Of a DNA stretch of 64,000 bases, positions 1 to 8,845 are shown piece by piece. The position numbers and the translations under genes are program-made. The DNA is from JAPPFW01 sp965231815 (GTDB taxonomy: Bacteria > Actinomycetota > Acidimicrobiia > Spongiisociales > Spongiisociaceae). The stretch's first letter is position 1; each line of letters starts with the position of its first letter. The stretch spans positions 744,001 through 808,000 of the forward strand of contig OZ246890.1 of assembly GCA_965231815.1 (NCBI GenBank). The letters are read 5' to 3'. The notes beneath the pieces are model-generated. The model made no database searches and was not told where the DNA came from. It saw only the letters and a list, made by a program, of their open reading frames with translations.

Positions 1-1
1 C

Positions 2-151
2 GAAGTTCGGGATCTGTCGGTCATGGCGGAGGAGGCGCCAGCGGCCCTTGAGGAGGGTGGCCGTCCCGGATTCCCGCTGATCGACGGGAGGGCGCCGGCG
101 GTTCATGCCCCGGCGGGAAGCGAGCAGCGCCGACTGGAGGTCGAAGGGTGA
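2..151 (+). CDS. C-terminal end of an unidentified protein (cut by window start)
   Basis: An open frame enters from the left edge and ends in TGA at 149-151, giving 49 residues rich in Glu, Ala, Pro and Gly. Its stop overlaps the GTG start of the next gene in a GTGA arrangement, the usual sign of translational coupling, so it is probably the upstream gene of the same operon. The visible tail has no recognisable domain, and the function cannot be read. Confidence 0.5.
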   Translation, partial: EVRDLSVMAEEAPAALEEGGRPGFPLIDGRAPAVHAPAGSEQRRLEVEG

Positions 152-1035
152 GACCGAGCGCGAATAGGGGAAACTTGACCAGCCTGTACATACTCGGCGC
201 CGGGACACCGACACCGACGCCTCAACGCTTCGGCAGCGCCTATGTCGTGGATACCGGGTCTGACTTGGTGATGTTCGACTGCGGTCCGGCTACCACGCAC
301 AAGCTGGTCAAGGCGGGCCTGTGGCCGACCCGCATCGATCACCTCTTCTTCACTCATCATCACTTCGATCACGACGCCGACTACCCGTGTTTTCTTCTTT
401 GCAGGTGGGATCAGAGCATAGGTAGGGAGAATCTGCTCAAGGTGCGCGGACCCACGATGACGGCCCGCATAACCGATGGTCTAATCGGCGAGGACGGGGT
501 CTTTGCACACGACTGGAAGGCCCGAGTCGGATCGCCGATCAGCCAGAGAGTCTTCGTCAACCGAGGCGGTGTCCTCCCGCGTCCGGCGCCGGTCGTGGAC
601 GCCGTCGATATCGGGCCGGGTGCGGTGATAGAGGGCGCCGACTGGCTGGTCAGGTCTGCCCAGGCTGTTCATGTACAGCCGTTCCTCGATTCTCTCGCCT
701 ACCGGATCGAGACGCCAACGGCCAGCGTGGTTGTCACCGGGGACACGGAGCCGTGCGAATCGGTGATCAAGCTTGCTCGAGGAGCGACCGCTTTGGTTAG
801 CATGTGCTGGGACCATCAGCAGACGATGGAGCAATGTGGCGAAGCTCCGGGCCAGACCGGAACCACCGGCGCTGCTCGGATGGCTCGACAAGCCGGCGTG
901 GAGAAGCTCGTTCTGGTTCATCGAGGCCCGAGCTTGGAGGGCGAGGAATCCGAGGCGCGGGCCAGAGCGGATGTTGCTCGGATCTTTGATGGCGAGGTGA
1001 TTCTTGCCGACGAGTTGGATGTCATCGACATTTAG
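148..1035 (+). CDS. MBL-fold metallo-hydrolase (RNase Z/arylsulfatase-like)
   Basis: A 295-residue metallo-beta-lactamase-fold hydrolase. The N-terminus runs into LGAGTPTP, typical of the RNase Z/arylsulfatase-like branch. The metal-binding motif THHHFDHDAD lies near residue 70, an Asp-containing VVTGDTEP near 195, and a late His in LVHRGP near 253. Two zinc or other divalent ions are expected in the active site. The GTG start at 148 overlaps the previous stop and is preceded by GGAGG. A TTG at 175 behind AGGGGA is an alternative. The substrate is not determinable. True tRNase Z enzymes have an exosite this protein lacks, so a small-molecule esterase or hydrolase is more likely. It precedes the peptide importer but is separated from it by a repeat. 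Confidence 0.8.
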   Translation: MRPSANRGNLTSLYILGAGTPTPTPQRFGSAYVVDTGSDLVMFDCGPATTHKLVKAGLWPTRIDHLFFTHHHFDHDADYPCFLLCRWDQSIGRENLLKVRGPTMTARITDGLIGEDGVFAHDWKARVGSPISQRVFVNRGGVLPRPAPVVDAVDIGPGAVIEGADWLVRSAQAVHVQPFLDSLAYRIETPTASVVVTGDTEPCESVIKLARGATALVSMCWDHQQTMEQCGEAPGQTGTTGAARMARQAGVEKLVLVHRGPSLEGEESEARARADVARIFDGEVILADELDVIDI

Positions 1036-1115
1036 CTCCGAACCAAGTCCCGGTGGTGTGGGCTCAATGCTTCAGCCGGGCAAAAACTTGTTGAAGGCGA
1101 GAGGAACTTTGCTTA

Positions 1116-1320
1116 GCCCTGATTATTCAGGTTTCCCACACACCGAGGCATGATACCAGTTCAACCCGAATATTCGGGAGGAAGCCCACTGTTCACCCGG
1201 CAGGTGAATCTCTACCTCCGACCGGGACGGGGAACGCCGATGGCTGTATTGCCTGGTCAGGGCCGCGAATATGGTCTATTCCACTCATCCTCCAAACCCC
1301 CATCCATGAATAATCGGGGC
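1116..1320 (+). repeat. About 200-bp TA-flanked repeat, copy 1 (MITE-like or regulatory)
   Basis: This segment is flanked by TA on both sides (1114-1115 and 1321-1322). Its ends form an imperfect inverted repeat: left GCCCTGATTATTCAGG, right end read in reverse GCCCCGATTATTCATGG. Related copies lie at 20212-20413 (same strand) and 18300-18486 (inverted). Conserved internal blocks include a 17-bp palindrome TTCACC-N5-GGTGAA at 1192-1208 and a GCCTGGTCAG block. The ends and TA flanks suggest a non-autonomous IS630/mariner-type element. It also ends 70 bp before the peptide-binding lipoprotein gene and points the same way, so a regulatory role is possible. Confidence 0.8.
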
Positions 1321-1390
1321 TAGAGTGTCAGTACTGCGGGCGGGCTTGGAGCATTGACGACACTGGGTGGAATCCGTAGGGTTTGGAAGG

Positions 1391-3037
1391 ATGATAGTGA
1401 GGAACTTGTACAAGAAGACCAGGCTAGGCCTAGTGCTGGTAGCGCTGGCTCTGGTGACTGTTGCGTGCGGTAGCGACGATGCCGAGGAGACCACCACCAC
1501 AGCGCCGCCTGCCGCACCGGTCACGCAAGCGCCGGTGACGACCGAGGCTGCGCCGGTGACGACCGAGGCTGCGCCGGCGGAAGACCCACGCGGAACGACC
1601 GTTACTTGGTCGTACACGCAGGAACCTCCAAACTGGGACTATCGGGAGACCGGATTGACAGCGGTCACCGCGCCGCTACTACTGAACGTTTGGGAGACCC
1701 TCATTCGTATCGAGGCGGATGGTTCACCCGTTCCGCTGCTGGCCGAGTCTTGGGAAGTCAGCGACGATGGTCTCACCGTTACGTTCAACCTGCGCGAGGG
1801 TGTGGTCTTCCACGACGGGTCGGAGTTCACCTCAGCCGATGTGGTTTATTCGATGAACGCGAATGGCCAAGCAAGCGTAGACCGGACGGCCAGCCCCTAC
1901 AACGCGGTGACGGCTGTGGAGGCGGTTGACGATAACACGGTCGAGGTGACACTGGGGGCGCCGAGCCTGACCTTCGTCAACACCATGGGGGATCGTGCCG
2001 GGATCATGGTGCCGGAGGACTTCTTCGAGAACAACGACGCTGCGACCACGGTTATCGGCACCGGACCTTACATGCTTACCGAGTACCGGATCGACCAGGA
2101 TCTGACCATGACCCGTTTCGAGGACTACTGGGGCGAGAAGCCCTACTTCGAGACGGCGATCCAGCGTTTCATTCCGGATGAGACCGCCGCGATCAACGCA
2201 CTGCTGGGTGGCGAGATCGACATGGTCGCCTCGGTGATCGCCGAGGGCATGGACCGAGTCTTCGCTGTGTCGGGAGAGAATGACGGCATAGAGTTGGTCC
2301 TGATCCCCGGTACGGAGGTTTCCTACTGGTTGCTGGACACCAACGTCGAGGAGTTCCAGGACATCCAGGTTCGCCAGGCGATCCAGCACGGCCACAACCG
2401 CCAGTCTCATATCGACGCGGCGACGGCGGGGACCGCCACGCCATCCTGTTCGATGGCGGTTCCTTCGGGTATTGCATGGGATTCGGACTATTGCCCGTAT
2501 CCTTACGATCCGGAGCGGGCGGTTGCACTGCTTGCTGAGGCAGGTTACGGCCCGGGCGAGTTGGTGCTGGACTTCCCGTTCGCCAACGTCGCGTGGCACA
2601 CCGTGATGGCACAGGTGTTCCAAGCCGAGATGGCCGAGATCGGGATAACGATCAACTTGCGCAGCCTGGACCTGGCTACTTGGCTGGATCAGGTCAACAC
2701 GCAGGGTCAATACCAGATATTCCAGATCACCAGCGGCGCGCCGCTGACGAACTACCGGTGCGACCGGAACCGGCAACCCTTCGGTCGCGGTAACCAGGCA
2801 TTCTGTGACGAACAGATGGATGCGATGATCGACGCTATCGAGGTGATCGCCGATTACGACGAGTACGTCGCGGCACAGCGCGAGCTTCACGACTATGTAG
2901 CCGACCAAGGGTGGATATTCGCTACCAAGAAGCCGAACGTACCGGTGCTGTATCGCTCGGATCTCGCCGGTATCAAGCAGCACCGCCTACCGGACATCCA
3001 CATATACGCAGGAGACCTGTACTGGGCTGACTCCTAA
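1391..3037 (+). CDS. ABC transporter substrate-binding lipoprotein, family 5 (dipeptide/oligopeptide type)
   Basis: Extracytoplasmic peptide-binding component of the importer encoded by the next four genes. A basic N-terminus and hydrophobic stretch end in a lipobox at TVAC, so the mature protein should be lipid-anchored on Cys. A Thr/Ala/Pro-rich linker with a repeated APVTTEA unit follows, then an SBP_bac_5 domain. About 548 residues is normal for DppA/OppA proteins. Start choice: ATG 1391 has GGAAGG directly abutting it, and GTG 1397 has the same GGAAGG at better spacing. The GTG at 1367 would only add residues before the signal peptide. The ligand cannot be read. Neighbouring D-aminoacylase and M81 peptidase genes make unusual peptides plausible. 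Confidence 0.92.
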   Translation: MIVRNLYKKTRLGLVLVALALVTVACGSDDAEETTTTAPPAAPVTQAPVTTEAAPVTTEAAPAEDPRGTTVTWSYTQEPPNWDYRETGLTAVTAPLLLNVWETLIRIEADGSPVPLLAESWEVSDDGLTVTFNLREGVVFHDGSEFTSADVVYSMNANGQASVDRTASPYNAVTAVEAVDDNTVEVTLGAPSLTFVNTMGDRAGIMVPEDFFENNDAATTVIGTGPYMLTEYRIDQDLTMTRFEDYWGEKPYFETAIQRFIPDETAAINALLGGEIDMVASVIAEGMDRVFAVSGENDGIELVLIPGTEVSYWLLDTNVEEFQDIQVRQAIQHGHNRQSHIDAATAGTATPSCSMAVPSGIAWDSDYCPYPYDPERAVALLAEAGYGPGELVLDFPFANVAWHTVMAQVFQAEMAEIGITINLRSLDLATWLDQVNTQGQYQIFQITSGAPLTNYRCDRNRQPFGRGNQAFCDEQMDAMIDAIEVIADYDEYVAAQRELHDYVADQGWIFATKKPNVPVLYRSDLAGIKQHRLPDIHIYAGDLYWADS

Positions 3038-3176
3038 CAGGTGTGTGACCCTCGGTTACGGAACTCAGGTGGGGGTTCGCCATTGAACGGCGGACCTCCA
3101 CTCTGCGTTTGGTTCACGGTACGGCGAGGCCGTGTATGCGGGGGAGGACGCAGCTGCGCAATGTAGGGAGACCCCT

Positions 3177-4142
3177 TTGGCGCGTGTGATCGCCCGATCA
3201 GTTCTGTCGCTCATCCTCGCCGCCGTCGTGGGATCATTGGTTGTCTTCGGCCTCCTGCGGTCCATCGGCGGCGATGTCGCGCATATCATCTTGGGCCAGT
3301 ACGCAACCCCGGGCGCACTGGAGGCCCTGCAGGAGGAACTAGGCCTCAACGCCCCGTGGTATGTCCAGTACCGGGATTGGCTGGGTGGGGTGTTCACGGG
3401 GGATCTCGGGACTTCCTACTCGGCTCGTTTCGACATCTTCGATGAGATCATGCGGCGCCTAGGTCCTACGACAATGCTCGCCTTCGGTTCATTGCTGATC
3501 TCCATCCCGGCTGCTCTGGCGTTCGGTACCTTTTCGGCTATCCAGGTCAAGAAGCTCCGGGGAGGCGTGGTAGACGTGGCCAGCCAGATAGGTATCGCGA
3601 TACCGGCGTTCTGGGCAGGGCTCATCATGGTGCTGGTTTTCGGTATCCGGCTCGGATGGTTCCCTACCGGGGGCTATGTGTCACCCCTTGAGGATCTGAT
3701 CGAGGCGGTGAGAGGGCTCGTGATGCCGACGTTGGCGCTCTCGTTGGGGATAACGTCGGTGCTGACCCGCTATGTGCGTTCAGCGATGCTCGACGTGATG
3801 GGGGAGGACTTCATCCGGACAGCCATGGCCAAGGGGCGTACCCGACGCGGGGCGGCCCGTGTCCACGGGGTCCGTAACGCTTCCGTGTCGCTGGTCACCG
3901 TAGGCACGTTGCAGCTAGGTGCGCTCATGGCGGGTACGGTCGTGATCGAGAACGTGTTCGTTATCCCCGGAATCGGACGCCTCCTCGTCACCTCGGTGCT
4001 GGGCCGCGAGGTAATAGTCGTTCAGTCGCTGATTCTGGTCATCCTGTTGCTGATTCTGGTGATGAACTTCCTCATGGACATCGCCTACGTTCTGATCGAT
4101 CCCAGGATTCGTGATCGCCAAGGAGGTAGGGCTATTGCCTGA
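3177..4142 (+). CDS. ABC peptide transporter permease, DppB type
   Basis: Inner-membrane permease with one N-terminal and several C-terminal transmembrane helices. The long periplasmic loop carries the LGLNAPWYVQY motif typical of DppB/OppB. The EAA-type loop EDFIRTAMAKG that contacts the ATPase lies at about two thirds of the length. TTG 3177 is preferred because AGGGAG sits just upstream; GTG 3132 would add a non-hydrophobic 15-residue extension. The stop TGA overlaps the next gene. About 321 residues is normal for the family. Confidence 0.88.
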   Translation: MARVIARSVLSLILAAVVGSLVVFGLLRSIGGDVAHIILGQYATPGALEALQEELGLNAPWYVQYRDWLGGVFTGDLGTSYSARFDIFDEIMRRLGPTTMLAFGSLLISIPAALAFGTFSAIQVKKLRGGVVDVASQIGIAIPAFWAGLIMVLVFGIRLGWFPTGGYVSPLEDLIEAVRGLVMPTLALSLGITSVLTRYVRSAMLDVMGEDFIRTAMAKGRTRRGAARVHGVRNASVSLVTVGTLQLGALMAGTVVIENVFVIPGIGRLLVTSVLGREVIVVQSLILVILLLILVMNFLMDIAYVLIDPRIRDRQGGRAIA

Positions 4143-5010
4143 CCAGTCCGAACGTTCCGGATCGCGTCCTTGGTATCGTATCCTCCGGTTACCGCTTCCC
4201 CTGATCGTCGGCGCTGTCCTCGTCGGCGCGTTCCTGATCGTTGCCCTCCTCTCGTATGTATGGACGCCGCATGACCCTCTGAAACTGGTGGTCCCGGACC
4301 GGCTGCTGCCGCCGGGGAGTAGGGATTACCTGTTCGGAACCGACAAATTCGGCCGTGACGTTCTGAGCCAGCTGATGGCGGGCGCTCGCAACTCCCTTTA
4401 TGTCAGCCTGCTTTCGACATTCGTGGCGATCGTGGTAGGGGCCTTGCTCGGGCTGCTGACCGCCGGCGCCGGACCCCTCTGGCGAAACTTATTGTCCAGG
4501 CTGATCGATGTTGGTGTAGCGCTACCGGGCATCTTGATAGCCTTGGTATTGGCGACATCGACCGGGCCGGGTAACCAGGCGGCGATTGTGGCGATCACGT
4601 TCTGGTTTATCCCTATCGCTGCCCGAGTGACGATCGGCCCCGCCCGCCAGATCCTCGCACTCGATTTTGTTGAAGCGGCCTACGCCTACGGCCGCACCAA
4701 GTGGTACGTGCTACTGCACCACGTCACACCCAACATCGCCCCGTTACTGATAGTGCTGGGATCGGTCATGTTCGCCGCAGCCATCTTGATCGAGGCGGCC
4801 CTGGCCTTCCTCGGTATAGGCGCCCAACCCCCTACCGCCTCCTGGGGGCGGCTGCTACAGGAGTCTCAGCCCCTTCTCGAGGCGGCCCCGACCCTGATGT
4901 TCTTCCCCGGTGCGGCGATCGTCCTGACCGTCCTCGGCTTCAACCTACTCGGAGACGGGCTGCGCACCGTCCTCGATCCACAGCAGGCTTCGCGCTCCGG
5001 GCTCATCTGA
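4135..5010 (+). CDS. ABC peptide transporter permease, DppC type
   Basis: Second permease of the importer. A cytoplasmic N-terminus and first helix are followed by the DppC/OppC signature YLFGTDKFGRDVLSQLMAGAR and an EAA loop at FVEAAYAYGRTKW. TTG 4135 is chosen because a strong AAGGAGG lies about 8 bp upstream; it overlaps the end of the previous gene by 8 bp. The GTG at 4111 is an alternative. Its stop overlaps the ATG of the first ATPase by one base, so the operon is tightly coupled. Confidence 0.88.
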   Translation: MPDQSERSGSRPWYRILRLPLPLIVGAVLVGAFLIVALLSYVWTPHDPLKLVVPDRLLPPGSRDYLFGTDKFGRDVLSQLMAGARNSLYVSLLSTFVAIVVGALLGLLTAGAGPLWRNLLSRLIDVGVALPGILIALVLATSTGPGNQAAIVAITFWFIPIAARVTIGPARQILALDFVEAAYAYGRTKWYVLLHHVTPNIAPLLIVLGSVMFAAAILIEAALAFLGIGAQPPTASWGRLLQESQPLLEAAPTLMFFPGAAIVLTVLGFNLLGDGLRTVLDPQQASRSGLI

Positions 5011-6008
5011 TGCTCACGATCCGGGACCTCGAGGTGACCATCGGTCGCCACACCATCGTTTCCATTGAGCGACTCGATATTCCGGCCGGAACCCGCCTCG
5101 GGATCGTCGGGGAATCAGGGTCCGGGAAGACGATGACGGCCATGAGCATCGTCGGATTGGCGCCCAACACCGCGGTGGTGTCCGGATCGGTTCGTTTCAA
5201 CGATCGGGAATTGGTCGGCTTGAACGATCGCCAACTTGCCGAGGTGCGCGGCCGGGACATCGGTGTGATCTTCCAGGATCCCGCCAAGGCTCTCAATCCC
5301 ATGATGCGGATCGGTCGTCAGGTCGCCGAGGCTGTCCGGCTGCATATGGATCTGCCCCGTGACCGGGTTCGGGAGCGCGTTGGTCGTCTGCTCACCCGGG
5401 TTCACCTGCCTGATGCACGCAGCCTGATGCGCCGCTACCCGCACCAATTGTCGGGAGGCCAGCAGCAGCGGGTCCTGATAGCCATCGCGATTGCGTGCGA
5501 TCCTAAGCTGCTCATCGCCGACGAGCCCACAACGGCCCTCGACGTTACGGTCCAGAGCGGCATTCTGTCTCTGCTGCGCGAGCTGAGCGTCGAGCGCCGG
5601 ATGGGTCTGCTATTCGTCAGTCACGACCTCGGGGTAATCCAGACGATCAGCGAAGTGGTCGGCGTTGTTTACGGCGGTCAGTTGGTGGAACTGGGGCCGG
5701 TTGACAGGGTGATCGGGCAGGGCAGGCACCGTTATACCCGGGCGTTGGTGTCCGCCAATCCCGGAATTGCCGACGATGAACACCTCGGCGAGGTGGTCGG
5801 TCGGCGGCTCGACGTGATCCCCGGCTCGGTACCCGCCCTGGGAAGTTTCCCGTCCGGTTGCCGATTTCGGGGCCGGTGTAGCTCGGAGATCACGTCATGC
5901 GCGCAACTACCTGAGATATCGGTGGCGAGCGACGGCCACATCTTCAAGTGCTGGAATCCGATCGACGATATCGCCGGTTCCCAAGGAGACCACCATGGCG
6001 CTCGTTGA
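5010..6008 (+). CDS. ABC peptide transporter ATPase, DppD type
   Basis: First of two cytoplasmic ATPases that drive the importer, 332 residues. Walker A GESGSGKT near residue 36, signature LSGGQQQR, Walker B LLIADEPTTALD and the switch His in FVSHDL are all intact. The C-terminal extension CRFRGRCSSEITSC is the cysteine-containing oligopeptide/dipeptide ATPase domain. The longer frame that begins at 4701 is not used: ATG 5010 overlaps the permease stop (TGATG) and gives a normal DppD N-terminus. Confidence 0.92.
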   Translation: MLTIRDLEVTIGRHTIVSIERLDIPAGTRLGIVGESGSGKTMTAMSIVGLAPNTAVVSGSVRFNDRELVGLNDRQLAEVRGRDIGVIFQDPAKALNPMMRIGRQVAEAVRLHMDLPRDRVRERVGRLLTRVHLPDARSLMRRYPHQLSGGQQQRVLIAIAIACDPKLLIADEPTTALDVTVQSGILSLLRELSVERRMGLLFVSHDLGVIQTISEVVGVVYGGQLVELGPVDRVIGQGRHRYTRALVSANPGIADDEHLGEVVGRRLDVIPGSVPALGSFPSGCRFRGRCSSEITSCAQLPEISVASDGHIFKCWNPIDDIAGSQGDHHGAR

Positions 6009-6771
6009 GGCTCGAGGACTTCATTTCCGTTACCCGAGCGTGCGACGACACGGCGCCGTCCCATGGACTCTCGAGAACCTGGACCTGTACATCGAACCCG
6101 GATCGGCAGTCGGCATCGTGGGTGAGTCCGGATCGGGGAAGTCAACCCTGGTGCGTGTCCTGTGCGGTCTCCTGATCCATCAGGAAGGGGAGGTCATCTT
6201 CGACGGACGCAGCCTTGATGATTGGCTCTCTAACAAGCCCCGCGAGCTACGCAAACGGAACCAGATTGTTTTCCAGAGTCCACGACGTTCCCTGGATCCG
6301 CGCATGAGTATTCGTCGCTCGTTGAGCCAACCGGTCCGGGCGATCGAGCGACGCGTCCCTACCGAGACCGAGTTGATCGGCTGGCTCGAGCGGGTGGGAC
6401 TGACCGACGAGGTCCTGCCGAGATTCCCCCATCAGCTGTCCGGCGGACAGTTGCAGCGGGTAGGTGTGGCGCGAGCGCTTTCGGTCGAGCCTGACATTCT
6501 CTATGCTGACGAGCCGACCAGTGCCCTCGACGTCTCCGTGCAGGCCCAAGTGCTCAACCTGCTCATGGACCTCCGGGAGCAACTCGGTCTAGCCCTCGTG
6601 ATGGTCTCGCACGACCTAGCGGTCATCAGCAGGGTTGCCGAACGGGTAATCGTCATGAAGGAAGGCGTCATTGTCGAGGCCGGCCGCATGACAGAGGTAT
6701 TGAGCCGTCCCTCCGACCCGTATACGGCCGCCCTTGTTCAATCTGCACGGGCCGTCAGCCTCCGTGCGTGA
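5995..6771 (+). CDS. ABC peptide transporter ATPase, DppF type
   Basis: Second ATPase of the importer, 258 residues. Walker A GESGSGKS, QLSGGQLQRVG signature, Walker B ILYADEPTSALD and MVSHDL are intact. It is shorter than many DppF proteins because it lacks the C-terminal oligo_HPY extension found in its partner. It starts at ATG 5995 behind AAGGAG, 14 bp inside the previous gene. It is the last gene of the importer operon; 76 bp separate it from the PLP enzyme, which may be co-transcribed. Confidence 0.92.
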   Translation: MALVEARGLHFRYPSVRRHGAVPWTLENLDLYIEPGSAVGIVGESGSGKSTLVRVLCGLLIHQEGEVIFDGRSLDDWLSNKPRELRKRNQIVFQSPRRSLDPRMSIRRSLSQPVRAIERRVPTETELIGWLERVGLTDEVLPRFPHQLSGGQLQRVGVARALSVEPDILYADEPTSALDVSVQAQVLNLLMDLREQLGLALVMVSHDLAVISRVAERVIVMKEGVIVEAGRMTEVLSRPSDPYTAALVQSARAVSLRA

Positions 6772-6847
6772 ACGATGGGAGCGAAAGAGGTGACACACAG
6801 AGGAAGACGGCGCCTTCCAGGGCGATCGGATCGAGGAGGAATCCGTC

Positions 6848-8140
6848 ATGGGAAACGGTTTGCAGAGACAACGCCGGATGAGGGCAGCCGGGCTTGCATC
6901 GGCCGGCCCCGCCGGTGTTCATCAGCCTAAGGGGTTTCCGCTCCGTGCCGAGGATACGACCGGCTGGTCGATCTTCGATCCCGACATAGCCTATCCGGTA
7001 GCTGTACTCCTGGGCTCAGCCCTTGATCACAACCGGGCTGCCATGCGGTCGTTCTGCCTGCGTAACGGGGTAGACCTAGCTCCGCACGGCAAAACCACCA
7101 TGTCCCCGGAGTTGTTCCGCATGCAGCTTGATGATGGGGTGTGGGCGATCACCGCCGCCACTGTCTGGCAGGCAAAAGTGATGCGGGACTGTGGTGTGCC
7201 CAGGGTATTGATCGCCAACCAGGTGGTATCTCACGGTGAGATCGAGTGGTTGGCAAGGTCTAGGAGGGACGGTTTCGAGGTCATGTGCTACGTCGATTCG
7301 CACGCGGGCGTTGCGATGTTCGATGACGTCCTACGGCGGGTAGACCCGGGGCGGCCTTTCCCGATTCTGTTGGAGATGGGCGTTCCCGGAGGACGTGCGG
7401 GGGTGAGAACCGTCGAGGAGGGTCTGGCGGTGGCTGCCGCAGTGGCTTCTTCGGATCACCTGTCGCTGACCGGAGTGGCCGGTTTCGAAGGCATCCTCGG
7501 CGCCCGTGGAGATCGTAGCGCTCATGAAGTGGTGGATGAGTTCCTCGATCGGATAGTCGAACTGGCCGGCCGGATCGCCCGACGCGGATGGTTCGATCCC
7601 AGCCCTGACTTGATCCTCACCGCCGGGGGCAGTTCCTATTTCGACCGGGTGGTGGCACGGTTCGCTCTGGCCGATGTGGAGCAGCCATACCGGATCGTGA
7701 TCCGCAGCGGCTGCTACCTGACCCACGACGATGGTTCGGTTCATCGGACCTCTCCGATGGGGGAGACGAGCAGGACCGGACATCCCGACCACCTGATCCC
7801 CGCCATCGAGGTGTGGGGTACGGTCCTGTCCCGTCCGGAACCGGCTAGGGCGATCGTGGGTGTGGGCCGCCGTGATGTCTCTTTCGACGGGCTCCTGCCG
7901 GTTGCCAAGAAGGTGCGAAGGAGTAACGATGCTGTGGTCGAACCGGCCCCTCTCATGCGGACGGTGACCCTCAATGACCAGCACGCCTACATCGACTTGG
8001 CGGATGACACGCCCTTGGCTGTTGGCGATCTGGTGGGATTCGGCATCTCCCATCCGTGTACCACCTTTGATAAATGGAGGGCCTTCCCGATCGTGGAGGA
8101 TGACTACCGGGTTGTTTCGGTGGCTCGAACCTTCTTTTAG
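6848..8140 (+). CDS. D-threonine aldolase / D-serine dehydratase-like PLP enzyme
   Basis: A 430-residue fold-type III PLP enzyme. Near residue 78 is APHGKTTM, whose Lys is the expected Schiff-base residue of the alanine-racemase-like N-terminal domain. The C-terminal D-serine-dehydratase-like domain ends with ISHPCTTFDKW, which has the His-x-Cys metal site of this family. Known relatives cleave D-3-hydroxy-amino acids, dehydrate D-serine or deaminate amino acids. ATG 6848 follows GAGGAGGA. Being directly downstream of a peptide importer suggests a role in using D-amino acids released from imported peptides. The exact substrate is unknown. Confidence 0.85.
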   Translation: MGNGLQRQRRMRAAGLASAGPAGVHQPKGFPLRAEDTTGWSIFDPDIAYPVAVLLGSALDHNRAAMRSFCLRNGVDLAPHGKTTMSPELFRMQLDDGVWAITAATVWQAKVMRDCGVPRVLIANQVVSHGEIEWLARSRRDGFEVMCYVDSHAGVAMFDDVLRRVDPGRPFPILLEMGVPGGRAGVRTVEEGLAVAAAVASSDHLSLTGVAGFEGILGARGDRSAHEVVDEFLDRIVELAGRIARRGWFDPSPDLILTAGGSSYFDRVVARFALADVEQPYRIVIRSGCYLTHDDGSVHRTSPMGETSRTGHPDHLIPAIEVWGTVLSRPEPARAIVGVGRRDVSFDGLLPVAKKVRRSNDAVVEPAPLMRTVTLNDQHAYIDLADDTPLAVGDLVGFGISHPCTTFDKWRAFPIVEDDYRVVSVARTFF

Positions 8141-8199
8141 AGCGGCAGCCCGTGCCGTGTGGACATCAAGATCTTCCCGGTCGCAGTATTCGGCGCTGA

Positions 8200-8365
8200 C
8201 GACTGGGCAGAGTACCATACTCGACAACGATTAGATTGTTTCATACCTAGTGATCTGGAATTGAACTTGAAACTGACTACCTGTGCTCGAATTGTTGATT
8301 TGTTGCAGTGTATGATGGTTCCGCGGGTGTGGGGTTGAAACCGGTTGGTTTCGGGTTGTAGCGGT
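8200..8365 (+). pseudogene. Relic of a third lipoprotein-B gene tail and its downstream spacer
   Basis: The end of this stretch still reads STILDND then stop (8214-8234), matching the TILDND end of the Calx-beta lipoprotein that stops at 12494. The following spacer up to the ATG at 8366 also matches 12495-12622 in blocks such as ACCTAGTGATC and GTATGTTGAAG. It is best explained as the leftover 3' end of an earlier copy of the lipoprotein gene, so the cassette once had at least one more unit on its left. Confidence 0.65.
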
Positions 8366-8845
8366 ATGTTGAAGCGTGTTCGTTTTGTTGTTGTGGTGGT
8401 TGTGTTGTGTGTGGGTGAGGTGGCTTTGTTGGGTGCGGAGGCTGTTGATCAGCCGAGTTCTTCGGAGGGTGGTGGGGTTGTTGAGGAGGATGCCGGTTCT
8501 GGGGATTCTTCCGACGATCCTGTTCCGGATGCGGCTGATGCGGCGCGGTCTGCGTCGCGGTGTTCTTCTTCTTTTGATAATGGTACTCCGGCTGATACTT
8601 CTGATGATTATGTGTTGCACAGTTCGCGGGTTTTGTCGGATGGGTCACGGAGGTGTGTGTACAGGCGGGTGGTCGAAACAGTGAGGGATCCTGTTGCGGA
8701 GCCGTGTTCTTCAACGTTGACGGGTGGTTACAGGTTGGATGATTCGACGGCGGACCGCTGTGTCTATACGAGGACTGCCTATACGGAACGGGACGCTACG
8801 AAGAGGGTCACGTATTCTTGTGATCCGCGTACGGGGTGGCTGTGA
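8366..8845 (+). CDS. N-terminal part of exported cysteine-repeat protein A (frameshifted)
   Basis: This frame encodes a signal peptide (MLKRVRF followed by a Val/Leu-rich core), an acidic Ser/Gly/Asp-rich region, and the first Cys-x-Tyr-Thr-Arg-type repeats (RCVYRR, RCVYTR) with SCDP partners. It stops at 8843-8845 in the middle of a repeat. The same repeat resumes immediately in another frame from 8836. Aligning the broken repeat with the next one (CDPVEGYGPGRLNG) places a one-base shift around 8836-8850. It is probably one gene with 8836-10770, split by a real mutation, a sequencing error or, less likely, recoding. The start region is duplicated as a relic near 12623. Confidence 0.7.
   Translation: MLKRVRFVVVVVVLCVGEVALLGAEAVDQPSSSEGGGVVEEDAGSGDSSDDPVPDAADAARSASRCSSSFDNGTPADTSDDYVLHSSRVLSDGSRRCVYRRVVETVRDPVAEPCSSTLTGGYRLDDSTADRCVYTRTAYTERDATKRVTYSCDPRTGWL

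Noticed and set aside
1832..2983. 383-codon minus-strand frame
   Set aside because: Shadow of the peptide-binding lipoprotein gene.
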